A stretch of DNA of 23,714 nt, taken from positions 1 through 23,714 of the forward strand of contig JAVBKV010000058.1 of NCBI GenBank assembly GCA_031553885.1, given 5' to 3'. This DNA comes from JAVBKV01 sp031553885 (GTDB lineage: Bacteria; Bacteroidota; Bacteroidia; Bacteroidales; Azobacteroidaceae). Shown piece after piece: positions 8,057 through 14,451 of this stretch; within the stretch, counting starts at the first letter, position 1, and each line of letters begins with the position of its first letter. A program made the position numbers and the translations under genes. The notes under the pieces were generated by a model. The model searched no databases, was not told the DNA's origin, and worked only from the letters and a program-made list of their open reading frames with translations.

Positions 8057-8137
8057 CCTCTGTGAGGCATAGTCTCTGACTATTCTGTTCGGCGTAGCCT
8101 CTGGCTACGTCGTGTTAAAAGCAAGTCTCCGACTTGC
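8057..8137 (-). repeat. Array of four small stem-loops (element L)
   Basis: Four perfect hairpins with 3-base loops stand in a row: CCTC-TGT-GAGG (8057-8067), ATAGTC-TCT-GACTAT (8069-8083), CGTAGCC-TCT-GGCTACG (8093-8109) and GCAAGTC-TCC-GACTTGC (8121-8137). On the minus strand, the loops read ACA, AGA, AGA and GGA, and the linkers are TTTTAACACGA and CCGAACAGA. It lies 38 bases upstream of the M81 gene and would be in its leader. Confidence 0.8.
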
Positions 8138-8201
8138 AATTCCTCCAAACAAGAACTTCATTTTAGTATACTACAGTCAAAGGTAACACCGAGCTAAAAG
8201 A

Positions 8202-8209
8202 CAAAAATA
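8202..8209 (-). promoter_or_regulatory. Possible -7 box for the M81 gene
   Basis: The minus strand reads TATTTTTG, an exact TAnnTTTG match. Transcription would start near 8196, giving a leader of about 175 bases that contains the four-hairpin array. No clear -33 element was seen, and the region is AT-rich, so chance is possible. Confidence 0.3.
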
Positions 8210-8250
8210 TAAATTTTTTGATATGAATATAGTATTTGTATGTGATTTTT

Positions 8251-8305
8251 GCAAAGCAGAGCTTTGCTTTTAACGCAGCGTAGACAGGAGTCTACGCTGA
8301 ACAGA
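8251..8305 (+). repeat. Array of small stem-loops (element R), inverted relative to element L
   Basis: GCAAAGC-AGA-GCTTTGC (8251-8267) is followed by the linker TTTTAACG, then CAGCGTAGAC-AGGA-GTCTACGCTG (8276-8299) and the linker AACAGA (8300-8305). The linkers TTTTAAC and GAACAGA are the same as in element L read on its minus strand, while the stems differ. The array stops where the coding-like fragment starts. Apart from these arrays and that fragment, the 411-base gap between the M81 and NUDIX genes holds only AT-rich sequence. Confidence 0.8.
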
Positions 8306-8434
8306 GCATTGGAATTTGAACCTGCCACCGTAAAACAGAATATTAATACTTTTTTCGTTGAAATAGACAGCCTGGTAGAAATCACCGGTCGTTCCAATCA
8401 TCAAATACATCCATTATCCCGGGATATTAATTAA
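8306..8434 (+). pseudogene. Coding-like C-terminal gene fragment, not recognised
   Basis: An open frame begins straight after repeat element R and ends with TAA at 8432-8434. It encodes about 42 residues with ordinary composition, including FEPATVKQNINTFFVEID and a SNHQIHPLSRD stretch near the end. It looks like the tail of a longer protein, but the upstream part is replaced by the repeat. The only ATG in frame (8249) lies in the repeat hairpin. Its last bases overlap the NUDIX gene stop. I do not recognise the family, and a chance open frame cannot be excluded. Confidence 0.3.
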
Positions 8435-9228
8435 AGGCCCAGAGCTACCATACCCACATCTTGAGCCTGCTTATACTTTTCAGGATTAAACCGGTAAAGA
8501 ATCGGAGCTTTATGCGCCCCTCCCTTTTTCGTTTCATCCAATTTTTCTATATACCCGAAAGAAAGTGCTTTTTTCTGAAAATTTCTCCGGTCAAGAGATC
8601 TTCCCATTATAGTCTCATAAATGGTCCGTAATTCCGGCATGGTAAACTTTTCAGGAAGCAATTCTTTTCCTATCGGAATGTAACCCGATTGCTGGCGAAT
8701 GGTCTCAATCGCTTTTTGTACCAGTTTCTCATGATCAAAATAAAAATTAAGCTGGCTATTCAATTCCTTCCATTCGATTGTTTCTCCTTCGTATCCTTCA
8801 CTCAGTTGTACCTGAGTAAAATCAACAAGGGCGTAGTAACCCACCGTCATAAACCGTCTGTAAAACCAATGATTTTCATCAATATCTATCCCATAAACAT
8901 CTTTAAAAGACTGTTTGGATTCTTTTTTCAATGTCAGATTTCTGTGTGCATCACCAAAAAGATAATACTGCCTCAGGAAAATATTATCCAGTCCCGTTCT
9001 CTCTTTCAGTATTCGATGAGCTGCAGCATCTACATCTTCATCTTTAAATACAAAACTACCCGGTAACATCCAGGCATCAAATCCCTCATACCGGCTCAAA
9101 AGAATCTTCAGTATCCCTTCATGAAATCCCAGGACAACACAGTCTACTGAAATGCCCGGATGAAAAAAATCATCGGGTTTCTTTAAGGCCGCCAGCCCGG
9201 AAAATTGTTCTCTCCTTTCCATAATCAA
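8431..9228 (-). CDS. NUDIX-fold transcriptional regulator with C-terminal winged helix (NrtR/AraR-like)
   Basis: The 265-residue protein has an N-terminal NUDIX domain (about 25-165: VDCVVLGF, DAWMLPGSFV) and a C-terminal winged-helix domain (about 190-262: FTMPELRTIYETIMGRSLDRRNFQKKAL). The NUDIX box is degraded: the usual RE-x-x-EE-x-G core reads RILKERTGL, so two catalytic glutamates are I and R, and the first G is S. Loss of these residues with a DNA-binding tail is the known pattern of NUDIX-related regulators. In Bacteroidota such proteins control sugar use (for example AraR) by binding a metabolite in the NUDIX pocket. No sugar genes lie next to it, so its regulon cannot be named. Codons 1 and 3 are both ATG; either may be the start. 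Confidence 0.85.
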   Translation of the reverse strand: MIMERREQFSGLAALKKPDDFFHPGISVDCVVLGFHEGILKILLSRYEGFDAWMLPGSFVFKDEDVDAAAHRILKERTGLDNIFLRQYYLFGDAHRNLTLKKESKQSFKDVYGIDIDENHWFYRRFMTVGYYALVDFTQVQLSEGYEGETIEWKELNSQLNFYFDHEKLVQKAIETIRQQSGYIPIGKELLPEKFTMPELRTIYETIMGRSLDRRNFQKKALSFGYIEKLDETKKGGAHKAPILYRFNPEKYKQAQDVGMVALGL

Positions 9229-9243
9229 TTAATAATATACAAG

Positions 9244-9251
9244 CAAAAATA
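9244..9251 (-). promoter_or_regulatory. -7 box of the NUDIX regulator gene
   Basis: The minus strand reads TATTTTTG, an exact TAnnTTTG match, ending 15 bases before the ATG. The mRNA leader would be only about 10 bases. The expected -33 position reads AT-rich without TTG. Confidence 0.45.
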
Positions 9252-9334
9252 CTGCAATATTAATGCTTTATTTAATTTATTGTATTAAAAAAGAAAAGTT
9301 TATTTAACAAAACGCATATAGCACCTACAAATCA

Positions 9335-9418
9335 TACGAAGTACCCGGGTATTCATGTTAATTTAATGGGATGGAGAGATGTATTCATTAAACTAAAATT
9401 CTACCCGTCTACTTCGTA
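9335..9418. repeat. Long imperfect inverted repeat (17-bp arms)
   Basis: The left arm TACGAAGTACCCGGGTA (9335-9351) pairs with the right arm TACCCGTCTACTTCGTA (9402-9418) at 15 of 17 positions. Partial complementarity continues inward (TTAATTTAATG against CATTAAACTAAA). The left arm also contains the short palindrome TACCCGGGTA. It could be a structured RNA, a small mobile-element remnant or a regulator site. It lies in the 660-base AT-rich gap between the NUDIX and DUF486 genes. Confidence 0.6.
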
Positions 9419-9726
9419 AATCTGTGAGTACCCTTCTTAAAATACCCGTTCCCGGGAAATGTAATATATAAATGCCTATTAAAAACCAGTGTGTATATTC
9501 AATTGTTACTGGATTTATCCTTAAAAATAGTCGATTCTTTTCAACTGTGGTTTCTTATCAAAATCTTATTGTGTTGTATTTACGCATTGATATTATCATT
9601 TTTTCAAAAACTATGCCAACAAATCTTTAAAAAACACAATTGTTTAATTATCAACAATTTTCCACAAAATAAAAAAAAAGATAGATCCGATTATAAAAAT
9701 AATCCCTGATAAATTACGTTGAAAAT

Positions 9727-9763
9727 TGCGTATTTATTCTACAAAATGTGTATTTATTACACA
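9727..9763. promoter_or_regulatory. Tandem 17-bp palindromic sites
   Basis: TGTGTATTTATTACACA (9747-9763) is a perfect palindrome with 6-bp arms and a 5-base centre. TGCGTATTTATTCTACA (9727-9743) is a near copy set 20 bases upstream, about two helical turns. They lie 40-75 bases upstream of the -33 element before the DUF486 gene and look like a dimer-binding operator pair. The regulator is unknown; the nearby NUDIX regulator is one candidate. Confidence 0.5.
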
Positions 9764-9801
9764 ACCCTAACCCGTAAAGAATATATTTCAACAGGTGTAT
9801 G

Positions 9802-9830
9802 TTGTATTTGAAACGATTTACCTACCTTTG
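9802..9830 (+). promoter_or_regulatory. Bacteroidota promoter for the DUF486 gene
   Basis: TTG at 9802-9804 is followed after 18 bases by TACCTTTG at 9823-9830, an exact TAnnTTTG box. Transcription should start near 9837. The leader then opens with a short hairpin, TACCAG-N9-CTGGTA, at 9840-9860. Confidence 0.75.
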
Positions 9831-9911
9831 CGCGGTTTTTACCAGACACACAGCCTGGTACAAAATCTAACAGTATCGTAAGAACAATAAATGTTTCAAG
9901 TCAAAATTCGT

Positions 9912-10280
9912 ATGAAATCATTTACAACAATCGGACTCCTGCTCTGCTCCAACATATTCATGACCTTTGCCTGGTATGGGCATCTGAAATTCAAAGAAAT
10001 GAACTGGTTCAGCAACTGGGGGCTTCCTGCCATTATTATTCTCAGTTGGGGTATTGCGCTGTTCGAATACTGCTTCCAGGTTCCAGCCAACCGCATCGGA
10101 TTCGAAGGAAACGGAGGGCCTTTCAACCTCTGGCAACTCAAAGTCATGCAGGAAGTAATCACCCTGGTCGTCTTTACTTTTTTTACTACTCTGGTTTTTA
10201 AAAATGAATCCTTCCGGATGAATCACCTCATCGGATTTGTTTTCCTGATCCTGGCGGTGTATTTTATTTTCAAAAAATAA
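9912..10280 (+). CDS. DUF486 (DMT-superfamily) small membrane protein
   Basis: From the ATG at 9912 the product is 122 residues with four hydrophobic segments (about 5-20, 35-50, 80-98 and 103-118). It contains the family phrases NIFMTFAWYGHLK, FEYCFQVPANRIG and a QLKVMQE segment typical of DUF486 proteins of the drug/metabolite transporter superfamily. An earlier in-frame ATG at 9891 would add seven residues (MFQVKIR); I prefer 9912 because family members begin close to the first helix. The transported substrate, if any, is not known. It stands alone behind a good promoter and the tandem palindromes. Confidence 0.88.
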   Translation: MKSFTTIGLLLCSNIFMTFAWYGHLKFKEMNWFSNWGLPAIIILSWGIALFEYCFQVPANRIGFEGNGGPFNLWQLKVMQEVITLVVFTFFTTLVFKNESFRMNHLIGFVFLILAVYFIFKK

Positions 10281-10317
10281 ACAATTCGTAGATACTTTCC
10301 GCCTGTCTGTTGATCGG

Positions 10318-10357
10318 TTTTGCATGCATGTTACGAAAAGATTTATTTTGTAACATG
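10318..10357 (+). promoter_or_regulatory. Promoter with overlapping palindrome before the VTC-domain operon
   Basis: TTTTG (10318-10322) and TTATTTTG (10343-10350, one mismatch to TAnnTTTG) are spaced by 20 bases, as in Bacteroidota promoters. A perfect inverted repeat, CATGTTAC-N15-GTAACATG (10327-10334 and 10350-10357), brackets the -7 box and likely start site. A protein bound there would block or modulate transcription. Confidence 0.55.
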
Positions 10358-10374
10358 AACTAAAAGCAATTGCC

Positions 10375-11127
10375 GTGTTTAATAAAATTCAACTGCTCCT
10401 TGAGCACTACCAACCGGTTTCGTTAGAAGAAATTGAAACAATAAAGCTGATGAACCGGATCGATACGAAATTCATTGTTCCGGCCCGTCAGGTATTAACC
10501 TTACTAACCGAACTGAAAGATGATTACCGGGTACTGGAAATCGCCTCTCAACGATTCGGACACTACCGTTCGGTATACTATGACACATCCGATCTGCAGA
10601 TGTTTCACGCTCATGTCACCTCTCGTTATCCGCGTTTCAAAATACGGGAAAGGTCTTATTCCCAGAACGGATTGCAATTCCTGGAGGTAAAGCACAAATC
10701 GACAAACGGCAGGACATCCAAAAAACGGCTTTCACTGAACGATAAGCATACAACCGAAGTATCGGCCTCGCAAATTATCGGATCTCACTCTCCGTTTCAT
10801 TTACAAGAGCTTTGTCCCCAACTGGAGAATCGCTTCAACCGGGTAACACTGGTCAATAAAGCCCATACGGAAAGATTGACGCTCGATTTCGATTTGCAGT
10901 TCAGCACCCTGGAAGGACGGGAAACCCCAATATTCGAGCAGGCGGTAGTCATAGAGCTCAAACAGGACAGGAAGGCTCCTTCCGCCATTGCTCTCCGGCT
11001 AAGGGAGGAAAACATCCGGAAAAGTGGGATGAGCAAGTATTGTGTAGGCATGTTGCTACTCAACAATTACTTACCATACAAAATGTACAAAAAAAACTTT
11101 GTCAAATTTTTAAATACTACACAATGA
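10375..11127 (+). CDS. VTC-domain protein (bacterial polyphosphate polymerase-like)
   Basis: The 250-residue soluble protein matches the VTC (CYTH-fold) domain over nearly its whole length. Visible basic and acidic tunnel-type motifs are MNRIDTKF (26-33), KIRERSY (89-95), FLEVKHK (102-108) with SKKR (115-118), RLTLDFD (167-173), VIELKQD (192-198) and SKYCVG (220-225). In yeast Vtc4 this fold makes polyphosphate from ATP; bacterial homologues are mostly uncharacterised. The start is a GTG at 10375, chosen because it lies about 25 residues ahead of the conserved MNR-x-DTKF as expected and no better in-frame start exists. Its stop overlaps the next start (ATGA, 11124-11127), so translation is coupled with the DUF4956 gene. 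Activity is inferred from fold only. Confidence 0.88.
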   Translation: MFNKIQLLLEHYQPVSLEEIETIKLMNRIDTKFIVPARQVLTLLTELKDDYRVLEIASQRFGHYRSVYYDTSDLQMFHAHVTSRYPRFKIRERSYSQNGLQFLEVKHKSTNGRTSKKRLSLNDKHTTEVSASQIIGSHSPFHLQELCPQLENRFNRVTLVNKAHTERLTLDFDLQFSTLEGRETPIFEQAVVIELKQDRKAPSAIALRLREENIRKSGMSKYCVGMLLLNNYLPYKMYKKNFVKFLNTTQ

Positions 11128-11804
11128 ATATTATCGATGCAGAAATAGTTGGAATACAGGTCTTCGATCCGGTGAATTTTGCAAACCTGACTCTCCGGTT
11201 CCTGCTCAACGCAGTCGTATGCGGAATCATTATTTACCTGTTTTATTACCGGAAAACCCAGCGAAAGGATTATTTGATGACTTTCAGTCTCATCAGCCTG
11301 ACGGTTTTTCTTCTCGTTTTTTTACTGGATAATGTCAAACTTCAAATCGGTTTTGCCCTGGGACTATTCGCTATATTCGGAATTATCCGTTACCGGACTA
11401 TCGTCATTCCAATCAAGGAAATGACTTATTTGTTCGTGCTAATCGGAGTTTCGATCGTTAATGCGCTGGCCAACAAAAAAGTAAGTTATGCAGAACTGCT
11501 TTTTGCCAACCTTGCGTTTGTGTTTTTCTGCTGGCTCTTCGAAAGCCGGTTCATCAAGAAACACACTTCCAGTAAAGTCATCATGTACGACAACATGAAA
11601 CTGATTCGCGCCGGAAAGGAAGCAGAACTAAAAAAAGACCTGGAAGACCGCCTCGGACTCCGGATCGTCAGAATTGAAATCGGAACGATCGATTTACTGA
11701 AGGATTCTGCTATGCTGAATGTTTCATACCTGGCGCACTCCAACGAACCCAATGCTGCCGAAAACATGGATAAATCCGAATGGCAATATGTAAATACGGA
11801 CTAA
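11124..11804 (+). CDS. DUF4956 integral membrane protein
   Basis: The 226-residue protein has about five membrane helices in its first 140 residues (near 20-40, 50-68, 72-88, 98-112 and 120-137). A soluble, probably cytoplasmic C-terminal domain follows (about 145-226). The FGIIRYRT and PIKEMTYLFVLIGVSIVNA segments are typical of DUF4956. Genes for this family are commonly found directly after VTC-domain genes, as here, suggesting a membrane partner or channel for the product of the VTC enzyme; this is inference. The ATG overlaps the VTC stop codon. An upstream in-frame ATG at 11040 lies inside the VTC gene and is unlikely to be used. Confidence 0.88.
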   Translation: MNIIDAEIVGIQVFDPVNFANLTLRFLLNAVVCGIIIYLFYYRKTQRKDYLMTFSLISLTVFLLVFLLDNVKLQIGFALGLFAIFGIIRYRTIVIPIKEMTYLFVLIGVSIVNALANKKVSYAELLFANLAFVFFCWLFESRFIKKHTSSKVIMYDNMKLIRAGKEAELKKDLEDRLGLRIVRIEIGTIDLLKDSAMLNVSYLAHSNEPNAAENMDKSEWQYVNTD

Positions 11805-11807
11805 ATT

Positions 11808-12503
11808 ATGAAGAATTCTCAAATCAGTAAAATCCGGTTAATGCTCCTCTTTTTTTTGCTTTGCACAGGAAAAGGATGGGCTCAAAACGATGACTGGGGA
11901 CTCTGGACCAACATCGGAGTGGAAAAACAATTGTCAAAAAAATGGAGCCTGGGGCTCGGTGGCGAATACCGCTGGAAAGAAGATATTACCCTAACCGACC
12001 AGGTACGCGGGTCGTTAGACACAGAATACAAAGTATGGAAATTTCTCAAAATCGGAGCCGGATACGAGCTCATTGCCGACAAGAAAAAGAAAAAAGACAT
12101 CTTTGCCTACCGTCACCGGTTCAAAATCGAAGCCCAGGCAAGTTATAAAATCAGCCGGTTCACCTTGAGTTGGCGCCCCCGGCTGCAAACGACCCTGTAT
12201 GACAATATCGAACTGGATGACGATGACCTGGACAATTATAAATGGGTGATACGCAATCGCTTCGGATTGAAATACAACATTCCGAAAATTCCGTTGAAAC
12301 CATACATACAGTTCGAAACGTTCAATCATATTTTCAGCGATATTCAACCGAGTTATTATAAAAGCCGGTTTTCCGCCGGATTGGAATACAGCATTACCAA
12401 ACACCATGGAATCGACCTGTCATACAAACATGACAGCGAAATCCTGAATGATAAAAAATATACGTTGAATGTAATAGCAGCCGGTTATAAATTTTCATTT
12501 TAA
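11808..12503 (+). CDS. DUF2490 outer-membrane beta-barrel protein
   Basis: The 231-residue product has a signal peptide (about 1-25, ending GWAQ). It then shows alternating polar/apolar strands with aromatic ends (WGLWTNIGVEKQLS, WSLGLGGEYRWKED, RFKIEAQASYKIS) and a final strand ending in aromatic Phe (AAGYKFSF), which is typical of outer-membrane barrels. The composition and the start NDDWGLWTNIG fit DUF2490. It is three bases behind the DUF4956 gene and 17 bases before the beta-helix lipoprotein gene, so it belongs to the same operon. It may provide an outer-membrane anchor or pore for this system; no function is established. Confidence 0.82.
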   Translation: MKNSQISKIRLMLLFFLLCTGKGWAQNDDWGLWTNIGVEKQLSKKWSLGLGGEYRWKEDITLTDQVRGSLDTEYKVWKFLKIGAGYELIADKKKKKDIFAYRHRFKIEAQASYKISRFTLSWRPRLQTTLYDNIELDDDDLDNYKWVIRNRFGLKYNIPKIPLKPYIQFETFNHIFSDIQPSYYKSRFSAGLEYSITKHHGIDLSYKHDSEILNDKKYTLNVIAAGYKFSF

Positions 12504-12520
12504 CAACTAACATATCTTTT

Positions 12521-14371
12521 ATGAAACTAAAGGCAGTAAAATTATATTTGATCGCAGGTTTATGTTCCTTATCTCTGAACTCCTGCCTGGCTGATCCGAC
12601 TGAGGACGAAAACTCCGATACGGACAAAACCGACACTTCCACTCCCAATGACAACAAAGACATCACTGATGATTTCGACACAAACAGTCAAACCATCAAC
12701 ATGGAAAACACGGTCACTATCCATTTTGAAAACAATACGGTAACGATCGATAATCCTTATGCCGGAAAAGGGATTGAAATCAATAAAGAAAATGCCGGAG
12801 TAACGATTACATCCACGATTACCAGTGCGGAAGTCAATTACATCCTTTCCGGAAATACCTCCGATGGATTCATCAAAATCTACAGTGACTACAAATTCGG
12901 ATTGGTATTGAACGGCGTCAGCATCACCAATACATATGGTCCGGCCATCAACATACAATCAGGAAAAAAGGCCACTATTACCCTGGTCGATAAAACATCC
13001 AACCGCCTGATTGACGGAGGATCCTACCCTACAAGCGGAAATGAAGATATGAAAGCGGCCCTTTTCAGCGAAGGGCAACTGATCTTCGGAGGAAACGGAA
13101 ACCTCCTGGTATATGGCAGCCGAAAGCATGCTATATGCAGCGACGATTATATACGCATCAATACCGGCACAATTTCCATTCCCCGAAGCATCAGCGACGG
13201 AATGCATGCCAACGAATATGTGGAAATAAATGGAGGAACGCTGGAAATGAAACCCTCCGGCGACGGAATCGATTGTGAAAAAGGTTATGTAACGATCAAC
13301 GGTGGAAAAATTCAGATAACCATCGGCAGTGACGGATGTAAAGCGATCAAAAGCACCGGAGACATGACAATCGCCGGAGGAGAACTGTCCCTTACAATCT
13401 CAGGAAAAGCCTGCTATGACGCAACAGATAAAGACATCAAGTCGGCTGCCGGAATCAAATGTGATGCCAACCTGGTTATTTCCGGGAACAGCCTGCTGAC
13501 AATCACAGCTTCCGGAGCCGGAGGCAAAGGCATCAGCGCAGACGGAACAATTACTTTCAACGGAGGAACCACCCAGGTAACCACCAGCGGAGGAATTTTC
13601 AGGTACGGGAATGACGACACAGCTGCCAAAGCAATTAAAAGCGATGGTAACCTGACTGTAAACAGCGGAACCATCACCATTAAAACATCTCAAAGCGAAG
13701 CCGAAGGAATGGAAAGTAAAAATATCCTGACCATCAACGGTGGAAATATCGAAATCGAGGCGTACGACGATTGCATCAATGCCAGCAATAACATCACGAT
13801 CAACGGTGGAAATATCTACTGCCTGAGCGCTACCAACGATGGAATCGATAGTAACGGAACGCTGACAATTACAGGAGGAGTAATTGTTTCGGCGGGAGCT
13901 TCAGCACCGGAAGAAGGCTTCGACTGCGACCAGAACCGATTCTCCATCACCGGAGGAACCCTCGTAGGCATTGGAGGAGGGAGCAGCACTCCAACAACAA
14001 GCGCATGTACCCAGCGTTCTCTACTCTACGGAGCAAGCCTCTCATCCGGCAGTATACTGCACATCGAATCGGCAGCCGGTGTGGAAATATTAACTTTCAA
14101 ACTTCCGAAAGCCAGTACCACCATGCTCTTCAGCTCACCCCAGTTAGCAGCAGGTACGAGCTATAACATCTACACCGGAGGAAGCATCAGCGGAGGAAGT
14201 AATTTCCATGGCCTTTACAGCGGAGCGACTTATACGAAAGGAACCAGCACCACATCCTTTACCTCCAGTTCCATGGTGACAACAGTAGGAAATGTTTCTG
14301 AGGGTCCTGGTGGTGGACCTGGTGGTGGCGGCCCCAGAGGAATCGCACCTCCCCCTCCTCTCTTCTGGTAA
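12521..14371 (+). CDS. Cthe_2159-type (DUF4353) parallel beta-helix lipoprotein, carbohydrate-binding
   Basis: The 616-residue protein has a lipoprotein signal with lipobox SLNSC (lipid-bearing Cys22). The acid-rich stretch after it (DPTEDENSDTDKTD) is of the kind that favours surface export in Bacteroidota. Residues about 60-460 form many repeated rungs of the type DGIDxxxxxTINGGxIxI (for example near GDGIDCEKGYVTINGG, NDGIDSNGTLTITGG). This matches the beta-helix of Cthe_2159, a polysaccharide-binding protein with calcium sites from Clostridium thermocellum. The paired Asp residues in the rungs could bind calcium. The C-terminus is odd: a Gly/Pro-rich tail (GPGGGPGGGGPRG) ends in PPPPLFW. 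It is the fourth gene of the VTC-DUF4956-DUF2490 operon. Ligand and enzymatic activity are unknown. Confidence 0.87.
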   Translation: MKLKAVKLYLIAGLCSLSLNSCLADPTEDENSDTDKTDTSTPNDNKDITDDFDTNSQTINMENTVTIHFENNTVTIDNPYAGKGIEINKENAGVTITSTITSAEVNYILSGNTSDGFIKIYSDYKFGLVLNGVSITNTYGPAINIQSGKKATITLVDKTSNRLIDGGSYPTSGNEDMKAALFSEGQLIFGGNGNLLVYGSRKHAICSDDYIRINTGTISIPRSISDGMHANEYVEINGGTLEMKPSGDGIDCEKGYVTINGGKIQITIGSDGCKAIKSTGDMTIAGGELSLTISGKACYDATDKDIKSAAGIKCDANLVISGNSLLTITASGAGGKGISADGTITFNGGTTQVTTSGGIFRYGNDDTAAKAIKSDGNLTVNSGTITIKTSQSEAEGMESKNILTINGGNIEIEAYDDCINASNNITINGGNIYCLSATNDGIDSNGTLTITGGVIVSAGASAPEEGFDCDQNRFSITGGTLVGIGGGSSTPTTSACTQRSLLYGASLSSGSILHIESAAGVEILTFKLPKASTTMLFSSPQLAAGTSYNIYTGGSISGGSNFHGLYSGATYTKGTSTTSFTSSSMVTTVGNVSEGPGGGPGGGGPRGIAPPPPLFW

Positions 14372-14372
14372 A

Positions 14373-14451
14373 TTCATTCTGATGTTGGTGAGTATTGGAA
14401 AAAAGTGTATATTCGCACCTCAAATCCAATATTCACCAACATCAGAATGAA
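14373..14451. repeat. 27-bp inverted repeat between the beta-helix and acyltransferase genes
   Basis: The left arm (14373-14399, starting TTCATTCTGATGTTGGTGAG) and right arm (14425-14451, ending CACCAACATCAGAATGAA) are complementary at 26 of 27 positions; the exception is a G-T pair. The loop is 25 bases. No T-run follows on either strand, so it is not a standard terminator. The right arm contains the likely start codon (14447) of the acyltransferase, so a folded transcript would hide it. Confidence 0.85.

Noticed and set aside
8249..8305. N-terminal part of the open frame that starts at ATG 8249
   Set aside because: These codons are the stem-loop array (element R) read as protein, so the ATG is unlikely to be a real start; only the part from 8306 looks coding.
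9491..9709. 72-residue plus-strand open frame (Leu/Ile/Lys-rich)
   Set aside because: It lies in strongly AT-rich DNA, its composition follows from the base content, and there is no recognisable motif or conserved neighbour. I treat the stretch as non-coding.
12015..12407. 130-residue minus-strand open frame inside the DUF2490 gene, and similar long antisense frames elsewhere
   Set aside because: They are antisense shadows of well-supported genes, with no motif, signal peptide or start context of their own.
14373..14451. Rho-independent terminator after the beta-helix gene
   Set aside because: The stem is strong but no T-run follows on either strand, and the right arm holds the next start codon; reported as an inverted repeat instead.
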